A DNA stretch of 64,000 nt from Paracnuella aquatica (GCF_003332885.2 NZ_QOWJ01000007.1:62001-126000), one strand, 5' to 3'. Counted from the stretch's first letter, positions 8,612-19,628 are shown. Translations and numbers: made by a program. The notes: generated from the letters alone by a model not told the origin.

Positions 8612-8835
8612 GCAATTTGCAACTGAAGCGAGTACTCCAATGTTTCACTGTTGTCCCTGATTTCTTCGCCTCTTTCCTGCATTTCTTCCAAGTATAATGC
8701 GATGGCTTCTTTCGCCATTGCGATCGCCTCATCCACATCTTCGCCGTAAGTAATACAGCCGGGCAGCGATGGCACCGTTACGGTAAAGCCACCTTCAGGT
8801 TCTTTTTGTAATAATATTTTGTAGGTGTATTGCAT
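8608..8835 (-). CDS. hicB: HicB-type antitoxin
   Basis: 75 residues from ATG 8835; nine open codons upstream are not conserved in character. RNase H-like HicB fold: YTYKILLQKEPEGGFTVTVPSLPGCITYGEDVDEAIAMAKEAIALYLEEMQERGEEI. PSLPGC-TYG-EAIAMAKEAI is the family signature. This is a short HicB: there is little after the fold, so no separate helix-turn-helix DNA-binding domain is evident. Transcribed before hicA, 86 bp downstream of gyrB on the same strand. Confidence 0.88.
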   Translation of the reverse strand: MQYTYKILLQKEPEGGFTVTVPSLPGCITYGEDVDEAIAMAKEAIALYLEEMQERGEEIRDNSETLEYSLQLQIA

Positions 8836-8920
8836 GTGGTTCCTGCTGTTTAAAACTAACAAAAAAGTTGCCCTTTATGAGCAACTTTTGTTTGAATGTT
8901 ATTTTGAGTGTAGGTAAATC

Positions 8921-11008
<2,088 letters not shown>

Positions 11009-11102
11009 TTAAAAAGGGGCTTTATTTTATCCCCAAAAACGGGCCACGGATAAGGGTTTGCCCCGGCCTGCTGTTTGCTGAATTGAGGGCAAATGAGCCG
11101 GT

Positions 11103-11798
11103 ATGAAAAAGCTGATGCTAAAACCATCGATCTGCCTGCCTGCATTGCTGGCTACCACTGGCACCAAAGCCTGCATTACCTGCAACCGGCAGGTGCAGCA
11201 AGCCATTTTCGACAGTGCATTTTACCCCAACCTGGCCCTGATGCTGTCGCCCTTTTTTGTGCTGGCGCTGATTGTGGCCGGGCTTGCAGTTTATTTTAAA
11301 AAAGGCCATGCCCGGCGGCAGGGGCTGGCCGGCAGGCAGGTTTTGGCAAATGGGGTGCCGCTGGCTACCGCAGCTTTCGTTCTGGGCATCGGGCTCGGCG
11401 GCTTTGCCGATGGCATTGTGCTGCACCAGATTTTACAATGGCACGAAATGTTGTCGGCAAAGATTCCGCCCGATACGCTGGTGAATAAATCGGTTAATAT
11501 GTTTTGGGATGGCATTTTCCATGCCTTTTGCCTGCTGGTGGTGCTTACCGGGATGGTGATGCTGTGGCGGGTGGGTAAGCGGCCGGATGCAGACCGGTCG
11601 GGCTACTTGCTGGCCGGCGGACTGCTGGGCGGCTGGGGTGTGTTCAATATCGTGGAGGGCATTTTAGACCACCAGGTGCTGAAACTGCACAATGTGCGGG
11701 AGGTGAGCAGCAGCCCCGAAGCCTGGAACTTTGGGTTCCTGGGTTTTTCCGTTATCCTATTGGGCGTGGGCTGGGCGCTGATGCAAAAACGGATTTGA
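11103..11798 (+). CDS. DUF2243 membrane protein with extra N-terminal segment
   Basis: 231 residues. Residues about 85-231 match DUF2243, a four-helix membrane domain with the signature GFADGIVLHQILQWHEMLS and the later WDGIFHAFCLLVV and GGLLGGWGVFNIVEGILDHQVLKLHNVRE; the conserved His, Asp and Glu within helices suggest metal or heme binding, but function is not known. The first 80 residues are additional: a hydrophobic start, a CITCNRQVQQAIFDSAFYPNL segment with a Cys-X-X-Cys, and one more transmembrane helix. Convergent with lpxD. Confidence 0.75.
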   Translation: MKKLMLKPSICLPALLATTGTKACITCNRQVQQAIFDSAFYPNLALMLSPFFVLALIVAGLAVYFKKGHARRQGLAGRQVLANGVPLATAAFVLGIGLGGFADGIVLHQILQWHEMLSAKIPPDTLVNKSVNMFWDGIFHAFCLLVVLTGMVMLWRVGKRPDADRSGYLLAGGLLGGWGVFNIVEGILDHQVLKLHNVREVSSSPEAWNFGFLGFSVILLGVGWALMQKRI

Positions 11799-11879
11799 AC
11801 CACAAAGACACGAAGGAACGAAGGTGCACTAAGCAAATTCTTTGTGCTTCTTTGTTGCTTCGTGTCTTCGTGGTTCAAA
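11797..11879. repeat. Iterated-word palindrome, ACCACAAAGACACGAAGG type, copy 1
   Basis: GAACCACAAAGACACGAAGG from 11797, overlapping the stop codon of the DUF2243 gene, and CTTCGTGTCTTCGTGGTTC ending at 11876, with CACTAAG/CTTTGTGC between. A bidirectional terminator role between the convergent DUF2243 gene and lpxD is plausible. Confidence 0.85.
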
Positions 11880-11892
11880 AATTTTACAAACT

Positions 11893-12948
11893 TCAGAGGC
11901 TATTTACCCGCTCAGCCATCAGTTGGCGCACCAGGTCTTCCAGCTCGGAGATGCGTTTTTCCAACTCGGGCAGGTTGCGAAACACGGCCTGGCTGCGCAG
12001 GGCGCTGGTATAATCGTATGCAGGAGAACCGGTTACGGTAGCTCCCGGAATTTTCAGTGATTTGCTCACCCCGCTTTGCGCATTGATGCGGCTGCCGTCG
12101 GCAATCTGGATATGACCCACCAGGCCGGCCTGTCCGCCGATCATTACATTATCACCAATTTTGGTGGAACCCGAAACGCCTGCCTGCGCTGCAATGGCGG
12201 TATTGTTGCCCACTTCTACGTTGTGGGCTATCTGGATCAGGTTGTCGAGCTTGGCGCCGGCCTTGATCACGGTAGAGCCAATTGTTGCGCGGTCGATGGT
12301 GGTGTTGGCGCCAATTTCCACGCCGTCTTCAATCACCACGTTGCCAATCTGGGGCACTTTTTTAAACGAGCCGTCCGACTGCGGCGCAAAACCAAAGCCA
12401 TCCGAACCGATGACGGTGCCGGCGTGGATGGTTACATTATCGCGCAGAATGCAGCCGTAGTAAATGCGTACGCCGGGATGGATCACGCAGTTGTCGCCAA
12501 TCTGTACATTATCGCCAATGAATGCGTTGGGGTAAATTTTGGTGTTGTTGCCGATCTTGACATTTTCACCGAAATACGCAAAAGCGCCAATAAATACGCC
12601 TTCGCCCACTTGCACCGATTGGGGAATAAAGGAAGGCTGCTGGATGCCTTTCATTTGCTGGGTGGCCATTTCCTGGTACTTGCTCAGCAGCAGGGCAAAG
12701 GCCGAATAAGCATCAGGTACACGGATCAGCGTGGGCTTTACCGGCTCCTTTAGTTCGTAAGCTTCGTTTAAAATAACGATTGAAGCCTGGGTGGAGTAGA
12801 GATAATCTTCGTATTTGGGGTTGGCCAGAAAAGTAAGTTGGTTGTATTGCGCCTCCTCTATTTTTCCAAAGGAATCTACCACGGCATCTGCATTCCCTTC
12901 AACTGTTCCTTGAATGATAAAAGAAATCTGGGCGGCTGTAAACTGCAT
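11893..12948 (-). CDS. lpxD: UDP-3-O-(3-hydroxyacyl)glucosamine N-acyltransferase
   Basis: 351 residues. Third step of lipid A synthesis: transfers a hydroxyacyl chain from ACP to the 2-amino group of UDP-3-O-acyl-glucosamine. N-terminal uridine-binding domain (residues 1-100, with [20 protein letters not shown]), then left-handed beta-helix hexapeptide repeats from residue 110 to 315. The catalytic His is His242 in [19 protein letters not shown] at 182-189 is the usual acyl-chain loop. C-terminal helix [19 protein letters not shown] contributes to the trimer. Cytoplasmic. Stands alone rather than with lpxA/lpxC. Confidence 0.94.
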   Translation of the reverse strand: MQFTAAQISFIIQGTVEGNADAVVDSFGKIEEAQYNQLTFLANPKYEDYLYSTQASIVILNEAYELKEPVKPTLIRVPDAYSAFALLLSKYQEMATQQMKGIQQPSFIPQSVQVGEGVFIGAFAYFGENVKIGNNTKIYPNAFIGDNVQIGDNCVIHPGVRIYYGCILRDNVTIHAGTVIGSDGFGFAPQSDGSFKKVPQIGNVVIEDGVEIGANTTIDRATIGSTVIKAGAKLDNLIQIAHNVEVGNNTAIAAQAGVSGSTKIGDNVMIGGQAGLVGHIQIADGSRINAQSGVSKSLKIPGATVTGSPAYDYTSALRSQAVFRNLPELEKRISELEDLVRQLMAERVNSL

Positions 12949-13061
12949 ATTTTGTTTGGTGCTAATTCAATAATCAAAAACACATGACCAAAGCTCGTTA
13001 GTTTAAACGCCAAATAAGCGTTTTTTATATAACTGGTCGGAAAAAACCGGCTGGCGGAATT

Positions 13062-14276
13062 TTACCGAAGGTGGCAAAGGTAGTATTTTTTGACAGGGGC
13101 CGCCATGTGTTGCAGAATGAGGGCATTGTCCACCTCCGATATATCGGCCACCCGGCCGCTTTTAAAAAGGATTCGAATATGCTCGTTGGCAGGGTTGTAG
13201 GTGGTGTTCATAGCCTCGCCGGCAAAAGCCAGGTAAGCCGCCTCATGCTCATTGAGGCGCAGCCGCTCCATTACCGATGCCCGTTTTTGGGCCACCTCTG
13301 CCTCTGTAAACGGCGTGTTGCGAAACTCGATCTTCAGCAGGCGCCGGTCGATAAGGCCGCGGCTGAGGCGGCTGAGCACCGGATCGAAGAAGCCGCACCA
13401 CGATTTGAGGGTGCACAAAATATCGGTATCATCGAGCTGGCAAAAACGCTCCAGGTGTTTTAAAAAATCGCCATCGGGTTTGTGTTCTTTTAAAAAAAAG
13501 TTGAGCACCGGCGAGGCCGTGGGCAGGTCGATGCCCGCTGCAACCAGCTCCTGTGCCCGTTCGATGGTGCGTACCAGCATTTTTTCCGCAGCCACCACGG
13601 TTTTGTGGAGGTACACCTGCCAGTACATCAGCCGGCGCGCCACCAAAAATTTTTCCACCGAGTAAATGGCTTTTTCCTCCACCATCAGTTCGCCTTCATG
13701 CACCACCAGCATTTTCAGGATGCGGTCGTAGCCGATGACGCCTTCCGATACACCGGTGTAAAATGAGTCGCGGCTGAGGTAATCCATTCGGTCCACATCC
13801 AGTTGGCCCGACACCAGCTGGTGCAGGAATTTTTTCGGGTATTCGTCTTTAAAAATCTGCATGGCCAGCGAAAGCCTGCCGTCGAGGTTTTCGTTGAGCA
13901 ATTGCAAAATAAGGATCGAAATTTCCTCGTGGTGCACGCCTCGAATAAGGCGACGCTCCAGGGCATGTGAAAAAGGCCCGTGGCCAATATCGTGGAGCAG
14001 GATGGCTATTTTGGCGCCCAGTTCTTCATCTGGTGTAATGTCCACGCCTTTGTTGCGCAGCTCGGTAATGGCCAGTCCCATGAGGTGGTAAGCACCCAGC
14101 GAATGGTGCAGGCGGGTGTGCACGGCGCCGGGGTACACCAGCGATGCAAACGCCATTTGGTGAATGCGGCGCAATCGTTGATAGTATGGATGCGAAATAA
14201 TTTCCATGATCAGCGGGTGATCGATGGTGATAAAGCCATACACGGGGTCGTTGATGATCTTGCGTACCTGCGCCAT
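13062..14276 (-). CDS. HD-domain phosphohydrolase (dNTPase-like)
   Basis: 404 residues from ATG 14276; the frame stays open upstream only through a repeat element, so the longer form is rejected. HD-domain protein of the SAMHD1-like type: opening KIINDPVYGFITIDHPLIMEIISHPYYQRLRRIHQM, His53 in VHTRLHHSLG, His95-Asp96 in LLHDIGHGPFSH, and the fourth metal ligand Asp in GQLDVDRMDYLSRDSFYTG. These bind a metal and hydrolyse (d)NTPs or related phosphoesters; the actual substrate is not evident. Cytoplasmic. Divergent from porX. Confidence 0.85.
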   Translation of the reverse strand: MAQVRKIINDPVYGFITIDHPLIMEIISHPYYQRLRRIHQMAFASLVYPGAVHTRLHHSLGAYHLMGLAITELRNKGVDITPDEELGAKIAILLHDIGHGPFSHALERRLIRGVHHEEISILILQLLNENLDGRLSLAMQIFKDEYPKKFLHQLVSGQLDVDRMDYLSRDSFYTGVSEGVIGYDRILKMLVVHEGELMVEEKAIYSVEKFLVARRLMYWQVYLHKTVVAAEKMLVRTIERAQELVAAGIDLPTASPVLNFFLKEHKPDGDFLKHLERFCQLDDTDILCTLKSWCGFFDPVLSRLSRGLIDRRLLKIEFRNTPFTEAEVAQKRASVMERLRLNEHEAAYLAFAGEAMNTTYNPANEHIRILFKSGRVADISEVDNALILQHMAAPVKKYYLCHLR

Positions 14277-14301
14277 TCGGATTTTTGAAGTATTGAACAA
14301 A

Positions 14302-14332
14302 CAAAAGTACGGGCCAAGGGGGAAAGCGTAAA
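14302..14332 (-). promoter_or_regulatory. Promoter of the HD-domain gene
   Basis: On the minus strand: TTTA (14332-14329), 19-nt spacer, TACTTTTG (14309-14302). This is the Bacteroidota consensus with one change in the -33 box. The ATG is 26 bp downstream. Confidence 0.55.
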
Positions 14333-14357
14333 TTTGAACACCTTGAGGTCTTTTTTT

Positions 14358-14483
14358 GAACCACAAAGACACGAAGGCACAAAGGGAGCACAAAGGATTT
14401 TTGTGGAAATGCGAAAGACTGCACACTGCGGTCGATTTGTTTAAAACTTGGTGCTGCTTTGTTTCTCGGTGCCTTAGTGGTTT
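14358..14483. repeat. Iterated-word palindrome, ACCACAAAGACACGAAGG type, copy 2
   Basis: Left arm GAACCACAAAGACACGAAGG from 14358, then GGAGCACAAAGGA; right arm ends CGGTGCCTTAGTGGTTT at 14483. Here it lies between the divergent HD gene and porX, so it is upstream of both and cannot be a plain 3' terminator for either. Confidence 0.8.
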
Positions 14484-14509
14484 GAAAAATAAAAACATAA
14501 AACAACTCC

Positions 14510-16063
14510 ATGTCGTTAGCCAACATACTTTGGGTAGATGATGAAATAGAAAGCCTACGGTCGCAGAAAATGTTCCTCGAAAACAAGGGGTATGCGGTGC
14601 ACACCCTTACTAATGGTTTTGACGCCATTGACTATATCAAGGAAAATTTTGTGGACGTGGTGCTCATCGACGAAAGCATGCCGGGCATTACCGGGCTGGA
14701 AACACTGGCCAAAATAAAAGAGGTAAACAGCAGCATTCCGGTGGTGCTCATTACCAAAAACGAAACCGAGAACCTGATGGATGATGCCATTGGCAGTCAG
14801 ATATCGGATTACCTCATCAAACCCGTAAACCCCAACCAGGTGTGGCTGTCGCTGAAAAAGATCATCGACAACCGGCGCCTGGTGGCTGAAAAAACAACCA
14901 CCGCCTACCAGCAGCAGTTTCGCAACCTGTTTATGGCGCTCAACTCCAACCCCGACCACAACGAGTGGATGGGCATTTACAAACAACTGGTGTATTGGGA
15001 GCTAAGCCTGCAGCGGTCCGATTCGCCGGAAATGGTGGAAGTTTTTCAAACCCAGAAAGCCGAGGCCAACACGGAGTTTTTCAAATTTATTTCCCGCAAT
15101 TACGAAGACTGGATAAAGGGCAAAGGCAGCAAGCCGGTAATGTCGCACACCTTGCTGCGCGAAAAGGTGCTGCCGCAAATTGAAAAAGGCACGCCTACTT
15201 TTTTTGTGCTCATCGACAACCTGCGGTTTGACCAATGGCGCACCATACAGCCCATTTTTGCAGAAAGCTTCCGGCTGGTGGAAGAAGATACTTTTTATGC
15301 CATTTTGCCCACCGCCACGCATTATGCCCGCAACGCCATTTTTTCTGGCATGCTGCCGGTTGAAATAGAAAAAAAATACCACCAGCAGTGGAAAAACGAT
15401 GACGAGGAAGGCGGCAAAAACCTGCACGAAGAAGAGTTTTTGCGGTCATACCTGCGCAGCATTGGCGAAGGCAGCATGAAGGTATCGTACACCAAAGTGC
15501 TGCACAACCAGGCCGGCCTCGACCTGGTGGCCAACATGCACAACCTGCTGCACAACGACCTGAACGTGATTGTGTACAATTTTGTAGACATGCTGAGCCA
15601 TGCCCGTACGGAGATGGAAGTGTTGAAAGAGCTGGCCGGCGACGAGGTAAGCTACCGAAGCCTTACGGCTTCGTGGTTTGAGCATTCGCCGCTGCACCAG
15701 GCGCTGAAAAAAATTGCTGATAAAAACATAAAAATTTTGCTGGCCACCGACCACGGATCGGTACGGGTAAAAACGCCGGCCAAGGTTATTGGCGATAAGC
15801 AAACCACCACCAACCTGCGGTACAAACATGGCCGCAACCTCAATTACGACAGCCGCGACGTGCTGGCCTTCCGCGATCCGAAAGATGCGGGGCTTCCTTC
15901 GCCGGCCATTAACTCGTCGTATATTTTTGCGGGTGAAGACACGTATTTATGTTACCCCAATAATTATAACCACTACGTAAATTATTACCGAAATACCTTT
16001 CAGCACGGGGGCATTAGTTTGGAGGAAATGATTGTGCCCGTGGTGCAGATGGTGAGCAAGTAG
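14510..16063 (+). CDS. porX: PorX: response regulator with PglZ domain, type IX secretion regulator
   Basis: 517 residues, the PorX length. Receiver domain residues 1-120: acidic pair Asp10-Asp11 in LWVDDE, phosphoacceptor Asp54 in VLIDESMPG, Lys104 in YLIKPVNP. Residues about 215-517 form a PglZ/alkaline-phosphatase-like domain with FVLIDNLRFDQW, YAILPTATHYARNAIFSGMLP, VYNFVDMLSHARTEME and LLATDHGSVRV, whose Asp, His and Thr residues bind zinc. In Porphyromonas and Flavobacterium PorX works with PorY and a sigma factor to switch on type IX secretion genes and has nucleotide phosphodiesterase activity. No other type IX component is in the window. Confidence 0.93.
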   Translation: MSLANILWVDDEIESLRSQKMFLENKGYAVHTLTNGFDAIDYIKENFVDVVLIDESMPGITGLETLAKIKEVNSSIPVVLITKNETENLMDDAIGSQISDYLIKPVNPNQVWLSLKKIIDNRRLVAEKTTTAYQQQFRNLFMALNSNPDHNEWMGIYKQLVYWELSLQRSDSPEMVEVFQTQKAEANTEFFKFISRNYEDWIKGKGSKPVMSHTLLREKVLPQIEKGTPTFFVLIDNLRFDQWRTIQPIFAESFRLVEEDTFYAILPTATHYARNAIFSGMLPVEIEKKYHQQWKNDDEEGGKNLHEEEFLRSYLRSIGEGSMKVSYTKVLHNQAGLDLVANMHNLLHNDLNVIVYNFVDMLSHARTEMEVLKELAGDEVSYRSLTASWFEHSPLHQALKKIADKNIKILLATDHGSVRVKTPAKVIGDKQTTTNLRYKHGRNLNYDSRDVLAFRDPKDAGLPSPAINSSYIFAGEDTYLCYPNNYNHYVNYYRNTFQHGGISLEEMIVPVVQMVSK

Positions 16064-16069
16064 CGGCGG

Positions 16070-16090
16070 AGAGATTCCATCTCTTATTTT
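16070..16090 (+). terminator. Short hairpin after porX
   Basis: AGAGAT (16070-16075) and ATCTCT (16079-16084) with a TCC loop, followed by TATTTT. Ends just before the convergent small gene at 16092. Confidence 0.4.
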
Positions 16091-16091
16091 A

Positions 16092-16370
16092 TTATTTAAG
16101 CAAAACGGAAAGCACGAACAACAAGCCGACCATTGCAAAAATGACCAAAAAGCGAAAGCCAACCTCCTTTAGTTTTTCTTTTTGTCCGGTTTTCCAAAAA
16201 TGGTAATACTGCAGGATCAATCCGGCCCACAATGAAGCGATTCCGATCTTGGGCAGCAGAAAAAGTAATTCGCGAAAAAATATACTAAAGACAAGCAGCA
16301 CCAGTCCGGCCCAAATCAGCACTTTTGAAACTGCCGGCATTTGCGATGAAGGGTTGTTAGTTGCCATCAT
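16092..16370 (-). CDS. Small membrane protein, function unknown
   Basis: 92 residues, not recognised. Three hydrophobic segments: VLIWAGLVLLVFSIFF, LFLLPKIGIASLWAGLILQYYHF, and FLVIFAMVGLLFVLSVLL, separated by a basic loop GQKEKLKEVG. A second ATG lies one codon in. Same strand as the next small membrane gene 66 bp upstream; the two are similar in size and type, but share no clear sequence. Confidence 0.5.
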   Translation of the reverse strand: MMATNNPSSQMPAVSKVLIWAGLVLLVFSIFFRELLFLLPKIGIASLWAGLILQYYHFWKTGQKEKLKEVGFRFLVIFAMVGLLFVLSVLLK

Positions 16371-16436
16371 CTAATTTACAAACAAAATCATATTGATGAT
16401 TTGCTTCATGCTTTCTGGCGTTGGTGGAGCAGCCTT

Positions 16437-16724
16437 TTATATAATGTGCAAATGTTTCAGTGCATAGGTTAGCAGCGCCAGCAGGGGTAGTGTAATGAGC
16501 AATATTTTCGACGCTAAAATTATTCTTTGCATCGGTTCGGATTTGCCCCTTCGATGTTGCTTGTACACCCACCAAACGCGTAGGGATAAAATCATCAAAG
16601 CTATAAAAGGCACCCACGAAATGCCTTTATCTAAAAGGAAGAATAGCATGAGCGACAGCACAAGAATGACCATCGATGGAAAAAACAGGGGATATGTAGT
16701 TTTGCGCTTTTCGGTAGGCTCCAT
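16437..16724 (-). CDS. Small membrane protein, function unknown
   Basis: 95 residues, not recognised. Hydrophobic segments LFFPSMVILVLSLMLFFLL, WVPFIALMILSLRVWWVY and ILLITLPLLALLTYAL, with a basic loop KQHRRGKSEPMQR. Probably co-transcribed with the gene at 16092-16370. A gene prediction rather than a family assignment; the membrane pattern and uninterrupted frame are the evidence. Confidence 0.5.
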   Translation of the reverse strand: MEPTEKRKTTYPLFFPSMVILVLSLMLFFLLDKGISWVPFIALMILSLRVWWVYKQHRRGKSEPMQRIILASKILLITLPLLALLTYALKHLHII

Positions 16725-16862
16725 GCTTCAATATACAACCAGCCGATGAAAACGGCGAGGTAAGCAAGCGGTTAAAAAGGGATTAACTTTGCAACATTCC
16801 GGAACGGCAGCATTATAGGTCAGCGGGGCTGATCGAAATTGTTGCAATCGGCGGCAGTGGTT

Positions 16863-17129
16863 ATGAAATACACACAAAACACACTCAATAAAATAGAAAA
16901 GGTCGTGTCCGAGTCGGGCTATATTGTGCGCTACGAACGGGGCACCTTCAATAGCGGCTATTGCATTTTGGAGCAGAAAAAAGTAATTGTGCTCAACAAG
17001 TTCCTCACACTTGAAGGCCGCATCAATACCCTCATCGACCTGATTCCGCAACTGGGTTTTGATGCCGAGGCCCTCGGCCCCGAAAGCCGCAAAACCTTTG
17101 ATGATATTATGACGAGGGTGAAGGAGTAA
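16863..17129 (+). CDS. Conserved hypothetical protein
   Basis: 88 residues from ATG 16863 (an upstream TTG at 16839 adds eight residues without support). The sequence KYTQNTLNKIEKVVSESGYIVRYERGTFNSGYCILEQKKVIVLNKFLTLEGRINTLIDLIPQL has the look of a short alpha/beta cytoplasmic protein, and I recognise it only as a hypothetical protein seen in Bacteroidota. No catalytic motif. It precedes the MBL-fold gene on the same strand, but a repeat-filled 250-bp gap separates them. Confidence 0.6.
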   Translation: MKYTQNTLNKIEKVVSESGYIVRYERGTFNSGYCILEQKKVIVLNKFLTLEGRINTLIDLIPQLGFDAEALGPESRKTFDDIMTRVKE

Positions 17130-17351
17130 TTTGAAAATGGGGCGATTTGGAGATTTGAAAATGGAGGGATATTAAAGGCATTTAGTTGCATTTTGTATAA
17201 ACTAATTTGCCCATTTCGACAGGTCATCACCATCCAGTGCAACGCATTTTCTTAAACAATAAGCCACCCCAATAATCAATCATCAGTAATCAATAATTTC
17301 CGTCACCCACATTTTCAAATCTTCAAATTCCCCTAATTTTCAAATTTTCCC
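17130..17351. repeat. Iterated-word palindrome, GATTTGAAAATGG type
   Basis: Left arm 17130-17170 with TTTGAAAATGGGG and GATTTGAAAATGGAGG; right arm 17305-17351 with CACATTTTCAAATCTTCAAA and TAATTTTCAAATTTTCCC. Loop of about 135 nt between the arms. Starts at the stop codon of the upstream gene. Confidence 0.7.
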
Positions 17352-17378
17352 TTTCCGCCATTGTCTTAACTTGCCGCA

Positions 17379-18182
17379 GTGAAATGCCCACCCCTTACCA
17401 TTACATTTTTAGGGACCGGAACCAGCAGTGGCGTACCCATGATTGGCTGTACCTGCGAAGTATGCACGTCGGCCGATAAAAAAGACAACCGCCTGCGTTC
17501 TTCCATCTTGGTGCAATCGCCTACTACTACGTTTGTGGTAGATACCACCCCGGATTTCCGGTACCAAATGTTGCGGGCCGGTGTTAAAAACCTTGATGCT
17601 GTTTTATTTACCCACCCCCACAAAGATCATATTGCGGGCCTTGATGACGTGCGGGCCTACAACTACCTGCAGCAGCGCACCATGCCGGTGTATGCAAGCC
17701 AAATGACCATCGATGGATTGATGCGGGAATTTGCCTATGCGTTTGCCGATAAACGTTATCCCGGCGTGCCGCAAATTGAATTGAACAGCATTACCGATGC
17801 GCCTTTTTTTATTGGCGATATACCGGTGCAGCCCATCACCGTTTGGCACTTGCGCATGCCTGTGTACGGGTTTCGGTTTGGGTCATTTACCTACATTACC
17901 GATGCCAACCGCATTGATGCGGCGGAGCGGGAAAAGATCAGGGGCAGCCATACCATGGTGCTCAATGCGCTGCGCAACGAGCCGCATATTTCACACTTTA
18001 CACTCCAAGAAGCCATGACGGTAGTGCGGGAACTGGAAGTGCCGCATGCCTATTTTACCCATATCTCGCACCAGTTGGGGCTGCAAGCCGCCGTAAATGC
18101 CGACCTGCCGCAGGGTATGGAACTTGCATACGACGGGCTGGTGCTGCGCTTTGATGCACAAGTGAGCAGAACCCATATGTAA
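17379..18182 (+). CDS. MBL-fold metallo-hydrolase, PhnP-like phosphodiesterase family
   Basis: 267 residues, GTG start; an ATG does not occur in a suitable place. Begins LTITFLGTGTSSGVPMIGCTCEVCTSADKKDNR with Cys24, Cys26 and Cys29, the cysteine cluster of the PhnP subgroup, then the metal-binding motif THPHKDHIAGLDD (His79, His81, Asp83, His84), ITDANRI and YFTHISHQLG. PhnP-type enzymes hydrolyse cyclic phosphodiesters; the true substrate here is unknown, since no other phosphonate genes are present. Cytoplasmic. Confidence 0.85.
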   Translation: MKCPPLTITFLGTGTSSGVPMIGCTCEVCTSADKKDNRLRSSILVQSPTTTFVVDTTPDFRYQMLRAGVKNLDAVLFTHPHKDHIAGLDDVRAYNYLQQRTMPVYASQMTIDGLMREFAYAFADKRYPGVPQIELNSITDAPFFIGDIPVQPITVWHLRMPVYGFRFGSFTYITDANRIDAAEREKIRGSHTMVLNALRNEPHISHFTLQEAMTVVRELEVPHAYFTHISHQLGLQAAVNADLPQGMELAYDGLVLRFDAQVSRTHM

Positions 18183-18340
18183 CTTGGCCGAAAAGAGGCA
18201 CAGGGCGGCACAAGCCAAAACATCCTTATTTTTATCCTGCTTATTATGTCCCACGGAATAAGAACCAAACGCATCGCCTGAACGGCTCAATGCTTTTTTA
18301 ATCCCTTAATCCGCGGTTACCCTTTTAACGATTGCACAAT

Positions 18341-19480
18341 ATGAATTTTGAAACATCAGAAGTCAGTATGCAGGTAGCGCATGCTGCCCGTGAATTTGCA
18401 CAGCAACACATCAAGCCCCACGTAATGGAGTGGGACGAAAGCCAGGAATTTCCCACGCAAATTTTTAAAGAACTCGGTCGCCTGGGTATGATGGGCGTGC
18501 TGGTGCCCGAACAGTATGGCGGCGCCGGACTTTCTTATTACGAGTACAAAGCCGTGATCGAAGAAATTGCAAAAGTGGATGGCTCCATCGGCCTGAGTGT
18601 GGCGGCACACAACTCGCTGTGCGTAGGTCATATTTTGCTGTTTGGCAACGAAGCACAAAAGCAGCAGTATTTACCTAAACTGGCCACTGCCGAATGGATT
18701 GGCGCCTGGGGACTTACAGAAGCCAACACGGGATCGGATGCGGGCAACATGCAGTGCACCGCCACCCGCGACGGCAACAACTGGGTCATCAATGGCACCA
18801 AAAACTGGATTACACATGGCAAAAGCGGCGATGTGGCCGTAGTGATTTGCCGCACCGGCGAGCCCCGCGCCAAGAACAACGCCACTGCGTTTATTGTGGA
18901 CCGCAGCAACCCCGGTTTTAGTGGTGGTAAAAAGGAAAACAAGTTGGGCATGCGGGCTTCCGAAACCGCTGAAATGGTGTTTGAAAACTGCGTGGTGCCC
19001 GATGCTGCCCGCCTCGGCGAAGTAGGTGATGGTTTTAAGCAATCGCTTAAAGTGCTGGATGGTGGCCGCATTTCCATTGCATCACTAGCGCTGGGCATTG
19101 CCAAAGGCGCTTACCAAGCGGCGCTCAAATATGCACAGGAGCGCCACCAGTTCGATAAGCCCATCGCTTCGTTCCAGGGCATTTCATTTAAGCTGGCCGA
19201 TATGGCTACTGAAATTGAAGCTGCCGACTTGCTTACCCTGCAGGCCTGCGACCTGAAAATGCGCGGCGAGCCCATGACCAAAGAAGCAGCCATGGCTAAA
19301 TATTATGCATCGGAAGTGTCGGTGCGGGTGGCTAATGATGCGGTGCAAATCTTTGGCGGTTATGGCTACACCAAAGATTTCCCGGTAGAAAAATTTTACC
19401 GCGATGCTAAGCTCTGCACCATCGGCGAAGGCACCAGCGAAATCCAGAAAGTGGTTATTTCAAGGGAAATCCTGAAGTAG
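18341..19480 (+). CDS. Acyl-CoA dehydrogenase
   Basis: 379 residues from ATG 18341 (the TTG at 18332 is three codons upstream). FAD flavoenzyme that oxidises acyl-CoA to enoyl-CoA and passes electrons to ETF. N-terminal helical domain, middle beta domain with AWGLTEANTGSDAGNMQCTA (flavin binding) and NGTKNWITHG, C-terminal domain with DGGRISIASLALGIAKGAY, QIFGGYGYTKDFPVEKFYRDAK and IGEGTSEIQ, in which Glu363 is the catalytic base of short- and medium-chain members. Resembles butyryl-CoA or isovaleryl-type enzymes; chain length cannot be set by eye. Followed by a strong terminator. Confidence 0.93.
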   Translation: MNFETSEVSMQVAHAAREFAQQHIKPHVMEWDESQEFPTQIFKELGRLGMMGVLVPEQYGGAGLSYYEYKAVIEEIAKVDGSIGLSVAAHNSLCVGHILLFGNEAQKQQYLPKLATAEWIGAWGLTEANTGSDAGNMQCTATRDGNNWVINGTKNWITHGKSGDVAVVICRTGEPRAKNNATAFIVDRSNPGFSGGKKENKLGMRASETAEMVFENCVVPDAARLGEVGDGFKQSLKVLDGGRISIASLALGIAKGAYQAALKYAQERHQFDKPIASFQGISFKLADMATEIEAADLLTLQACDLKMRGEPMTKEAAMAKYYASEVSVRVANDAVQIFGGYGYTKDFPVEKFYRDAKLCTIGEGTSEIQKVVISREILK

Positions 19481-19533
19481 TTTTTTGTTTGATCTCTTTT
19501 GCACTTTATTATAAGCCTGAGCAAACTTCTAAA

Positions 19534-19567
19534 GCTTCCATCTCTCAAAGCGATGGAAGCTTTTTTT
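19534..19567. terminator. Terminator of the acyl-CoA dehydrogenase gene; also the hairpin of core element copy 2
   Basis: GCTTCCATC (19534-19542) pairs with GATGGAAGC (19552-19560), then seven T residues. On the minus strand the same hairpin lies 35 nt after the core of copy 2. Confidence 0.8.
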
Positions 19568-19628
19568 ATGTGGCCGGCTGTGGTATTACTATGGGGCGCC
19601 TGTTGCGTCGCACTCTTGTACGTTCTGT
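19534..19628 (-). repeat. Conserved core element with 3' hairpin, copy 2 (inverted)
   Basis: Core on the minus strand at 19628-19596 (contains GTGCGACGCAACAGG), hairpin at 19560-19534. Core of copy 1 and this one agree over 31 of 33 positions. Oriented opposite to copy 3, so the two flank a 1-kb segment as inverted repeats. Confidence 0.8.

Noticed and set aside
13006-13027. AACGC...GCGTTTTTT hairpin between the HD gene and lpxD
   Set aside because: Its T-tract is on the plus strand while both genes are on the minus strand; too weak to call as their terminator.
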